From: Cocos nucifera
Lineage: Eukaryota > Streptophyta > Magnoliopsida > Arecales > Arecaceae
Length of the DNA stretch: 64,000 nucleotides
NCBI GenBank assembly: GCA_006176705.1
Contig: QRFJ01001903.1
Coordinates: 124,001-188,000, forward strand
Direction: 5' to 3'
The notes beneath the pieces were generated by a model. The model did not search any database. It saw only the letters and a list, made by a program, of their open reading frames with translations, and was not told where the DNA came from. The position numbers were made by a program, and so were the translations under genes. Shown piece after piece: positions 60,791 to 64,000 of this stretch (its first letter is position 1; every line of letters begins with the position of its first letter).

Positions 60791-61503
60791 TGTAATAACC
60801 TGATTTTAAATCACCACAGCATAAATCTTATGGCATGAAAAAAATTTAAAAAAAAAAGAGAAAGAAGAAGACTCCCAATGGGAGTCTTCTTCTCCCTCGC
60901 ATCCAGTTAGGAATCGGACTCCTAAGGGTGGCCAAAAACTCTTGGGATTGCCCTATTAATCCCCTCCTCCCCCTCAAGTTAGTTCATGCATTGAAGCCGG
61001 CTCTCCACCAGCGCTCTTCTCCCTCTTTTTTTCTCATTGAAGCTGCAACCTATCCTTATTGTGCTTGCTAAAAATTGAAGTCGGAGAGCCGTCGGAGTTT
61101 AAGGTAAATCCTTTCCCCTCTTCCTCTCCTTCTTTTCCTTCTTTTCTTGGCCTTAGACACCGCCGTCGACCACCAACTTGGCCGAAAAATAGCCCAAAGG
61201 AGATCCCCTATTTTTCCTTTCTTTTTCTTGATTTTTCGTCGGCCGGTCATGTTGCTAGCCATCCCTTTCTCCATCGCCGTCACCCATTGTTGGCCACTGC
61301 CACTTCCATGGGTCTTTCGGCCCCCAGCCATCATGACCACCAGCCCCTCCCTCTCCTATTTGGCCAAGAAAGAAAAGAAGAAAAGAAAAGAAAGAAAGAA
61401 GAAGAAAAGAAAAGAAAAGAAAAAGAAAAGAGAAAAAAAAAGAGAGAGAAAAAAATTCTCTCTCCTCTTCTCTCTCTAGGGCTTTACTCTCTCTTTCTTT
61501 AAC
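60791..61503 (+). repeat. Possible LTR fragment, between the LINE and the copia LTR
   Basis: Begins TGTAATAACCTGATTTTAAA, a start resembling some plant gypsy LTRs (from memory). It contains a perfect 14-bp inverted repeat (AAGACTCCCAATGG / TGGGAGTCTTCTTC region, 60,868-60,895). A long AAAGAAAAGAAAAG purine tract lies at 61,365-61,455. No partner LTR or internal sequence was found, so the assignment is weak. The frames on both strands in the purine tract are compositional. Confidence 0.3.
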
Positions 61504-62330
61504 TGTACCATGGATCCTAAGATGAACTTAAGATGAAATCAAGATGACTTAGAATTGCTCTAAAATCCATACAGTAGGCCAGATTCTAGTCTGACTTTTA
61601 TTAGAAATTCATAGTATCTGATCACAGTTATTTAAAAAATTCAGATCTAGATGCAAAAATAAACATACCTCCAACCATTATTGATCAAGCCTAAATTCAA
61701 TCCGAAATGAAAAAAAAATGAAGCTACAATGGATCTCCTTAAAACCTGCAAAAGATCACTGCAAAAGAGCTCTTTTAGTCTATGCCAGAGGATCTCGATG
61801 TCTATTATTGATGGAGAATCACAGACTGTATTTATAGGCTAGACTAGGAACTCTTTTGAATTATCATAAACTCTTCTTTCCATCAAAGAAGCATAGCCGT
61901 AGTGGAGTCCTTATTTTGACCTGAGTATGACTTTATATTAAAAGAATTTTAATCACCTTAATTATCTTAATTTATCTTTAATTAATTAGGTTACATGTGG
62001 GCCACATCAAGTTCCTAATATTTGGGACGAGTACAATATTCTCCTACTTAGCCCACGTGGCATAATTAAGATACCGGATAGGTGAAAAATAAAATTGTAG
62101 TATGGCCATAAACTATCTCAAGTCAAAAACTTTCACTTAAATAAGAAATTTCAATACACGAATTATGACGGTCATATCTTAAAAATGAATACTTTCTTCC
62201 ATGTATCACAATGCATGAAATCTTTTATTTAAGTACTTTATATCTTTCTTTATGAATACCTTTGTATAAGCTATTCAGAGTCCAACTTTATGACATGAAC
62301 TTTATGTGCACAAAATAAAAACATGTCCTT
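61504..62330 (-). repeat. Putative 3' LTR of the right-hand copia element
   Basis: On the plus strand it begins TGTACCATGG (so the minus-strand LTR ends ...TACA). On the minus strand it contains a TATA box (CCTATAAATA, 61,829-61,838). It lies directly downstream of the RNase H tail of the copia pol. The upper boundary is uncertain. Confidence 0.45.
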
Positions 62331-62389
62331 TATTTCTAAGAATAAGTGTTTTATAAGAAGCTAATCAAAAAAAAATTGAACTAATGATT

Positions 62390-64000
62390 TCCATATGATC
62401 TACATGATCTTTAAACTATTTAGCTGATAATCCTTTAGTCATGGGGTCTACAACCATTAATTCAATACTGATAAACTAAATATCCACTTCATGCATCTTA
62501 ACATGATCTTTGACAGCAAGATACTTTATATCGATATACTTGCTGTGATTTTTATTTTTATCATTCTTAGAAAAGAAAACTGCAGCGGAGTTATCACAAT
62601 AAATCTTTATTAATCTTGCAACAGAATCGACAACTCTCAAATTAGAAATGAGATTTCTCATCCATATAGCCTGTGAAGTAGCTTCATAGCATATAACGAA
62701 CTCTACCTTCATGGTAGATGAAGTGACTATCGATTGCTTACTACTTTTCTAAGATACAGCACCTCCAGCAAGAAGAAAAATGTATCCTGAAATAGATTTT
62801 GTTGTATCCACATATTCACCAAAATCTGAGTCTGAATAGCCAATCACCTCCAAGTGATTAGTATGTCTGTAGGTAAGCATATAATGCTTGGTTCTTTGTA
62901 GGTATTGCATAACCTTCTTTGCAGCTTTCTAATGATCAAGGTCAGGATTGCTTTGATATCTATCCAAAATGCCTACTGCATATGCTATATCAGATCTTGT
63001 ATAGATCTGTGTGTACATCAAGCTTCCCATTATAGATATATATGGGATATTCTTCATTTGCTCTTTTTTTAATTTACTTTATGGGCATTGATTCTGACTG
63101 AATTTATCACCTTTCATAATGGATGTTACCGTAGGAGCACAATCTATCATTTTAAACCTTTCTAAAATCTTTTCAATATAGGCTTTTTGAGACAAACCTA
63201 AAATTCTTTCTGATCTGTCTCTATGAATCTCTATGCTATTGATATAAGAGGCTTCACCTATATCCTTCATCTTAAAGTTTTAAGAAAGAAATAGTTTTAT
63301 CACTTTTAGCAAACCCAAATCACTACTTGCAAGTAATATATCATCTACATATTGAATCAGATATATGTATTTATTTTCACTAATCTTAAGATATATGCAT
63401 TGATCCACAATATTTTCTGTAAAGCCAAAAGAGCTTATAACATCATAAAATTTCATATATCATTGGTGGGAGGCCTATTTAAGTCCGTATATAGACTTCT
63501 TTAGCTTGCATACAAGATGACCATCTTTATCTGCATAGAAACCTTTAGGCTGAGTCATATACACTGTTTCTTCTAGATTTTTATTCAAAAATATCATTTT
63601 TACATCTATTTGATGTAACTCTAAATCAAAATGAGCTACTAAGACCATAATTATCCTTAATGAATTTTTTTTTTGAAACTTGAGCAAAAGTTTTATGATG
63701 GTTAATGCCTTCTTTTTGAGTGAAATTCTTAGCTGCAAGTCTAGTCTTATGTCGTTCAATTTTACCTAAGGAGTCTCTTTTGATCTTATATACCCATTTA
63801 CAGTCAATGACTGAAGCGTCCTTAGGTAACTCAACGAGATCCCAAACTTAATTTTTAATCATGGATTCCATCTCATCCTTCATAGCATCAAACTAGTGTA
63901 TGTAATTATTTCCATTTATGGCTTGTGAAAATGAATTAGGATCATTATCAGTTCCGACATCAAAATTAGATTCCTGTAGGTAGACAATGTAATCACTAGA
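62390..64000 (-). pseudogene. Ty1-copia pol pseudogene, cut by the window edge
   Basis: Minus strand. It enters at the right edge in the integrase-reverse transcriptase linker. Reverse transcriptase blocks follow: CKWVYKIKRDSLGKIERHK, then IDVKMIFLNKNLEETVYMTQ and PKGFYADKDG...KSIYGLK. After these come YVDDILLAS and DMKDIGEASY-type motifs. RNase H then reads GYSDSDF and STMKVEF (a decayed version of the usual TEAEY-type block), with IYCDNSAAVF, and a KYIDIKYL tail to DPMTKGL. Multiple stops, including one right after KSIYGLK, show that it is inactive. It differs in sequence from the copia element at 48-52 kb, so it is a separate family. The integrase and gag lie beyond the window. Confidence 0.88.

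Noticed and set aside
61059..61502. Lys/Glu/Arg-rich frame
   Set aside because: Its C-terminal half is a translation of an AAAGA purine tract and the rest has no recognised domain.

Overview
This is a piece of a plant nuclear genome, very probably a commelinid monocot; a palm is my guess from the look of the LTRs, not something the sequence proves. The signs are intron-split plant-type genes, long AT-rich spacers, and dense remnants of Ty3-gypsy, Ty1-copia, LINE, Helitron, foldback and MITE elements. I see no bacterial-type genes, rRNA, tRNA, CRISPR array or organelle segment.

Only two loci look like cellular genes, both on the minus strand. The first (19,736-24,688) is a complete ten-exon SQUAMOSA-promoter-binding-protein-like gene of the large, ankyrin-containing, membrane-tailed SPL14/SPL15/SPL16 class. 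It predicts 1,090 residues with every splice junction in frame. The second (12,166 to about 14,000) is the 5' end of a BTAF1/MOT1-type TBP-regulating ATPase gene: a GC-rich non-coding first exon, a UTR intron and two short coding exons. Its later exons are not recognisable in the 12 kb that remain.

The rest is repeats. 0-10 kb: a (TA)n tract, a decayed gypsy element (LTR plus gag), a duplicated LTR-like block and two copies of one MITE family. 10-19.7 kb: the BTAF1-like 5' end and quiet spacer. 25-32 kb: AT-rich spacer with two GC-rich islands carrying G-box cores. 31,969-38,850: a full-length non-autonomous LTR element (LARD-like) with both LTRs, a primer binding site, a polypurine tract, a near-perfect 5-bp target duplication, three tandem-repeat arrays and a small gag remnant. 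39.0-39.7 kb: the 3' end of a LINE ORF2. 43.9-46.2 kb: a SINE candidate and a third MITE copy. 47.3-51.9 kb: a broken copia element on the minus strand. 51.9-54.7 kb: a foldback-type element with inverted arms of about 1 kb built from tandem repeats. 55.7-57.9 kb: a non-autonomous Helitron. 58.5-60.8 kb: a LINE with ORF1 and the start of ORF2. 61.5-64 kb: a second copia element on the minus strand, cut by the window edge.

The genes do not form an operon or pathway. The SPL protein is a nuclear transcription factor and BTAF1 acts on TBP/promoter complexes, so their proximity is probably incidental. The most unusual structures are the foldback element with tandem-repeat arms, the Helitron with GC-rich repeated cargo, the repeat-filled LTR element, and the BTAF1 5' end without its body.
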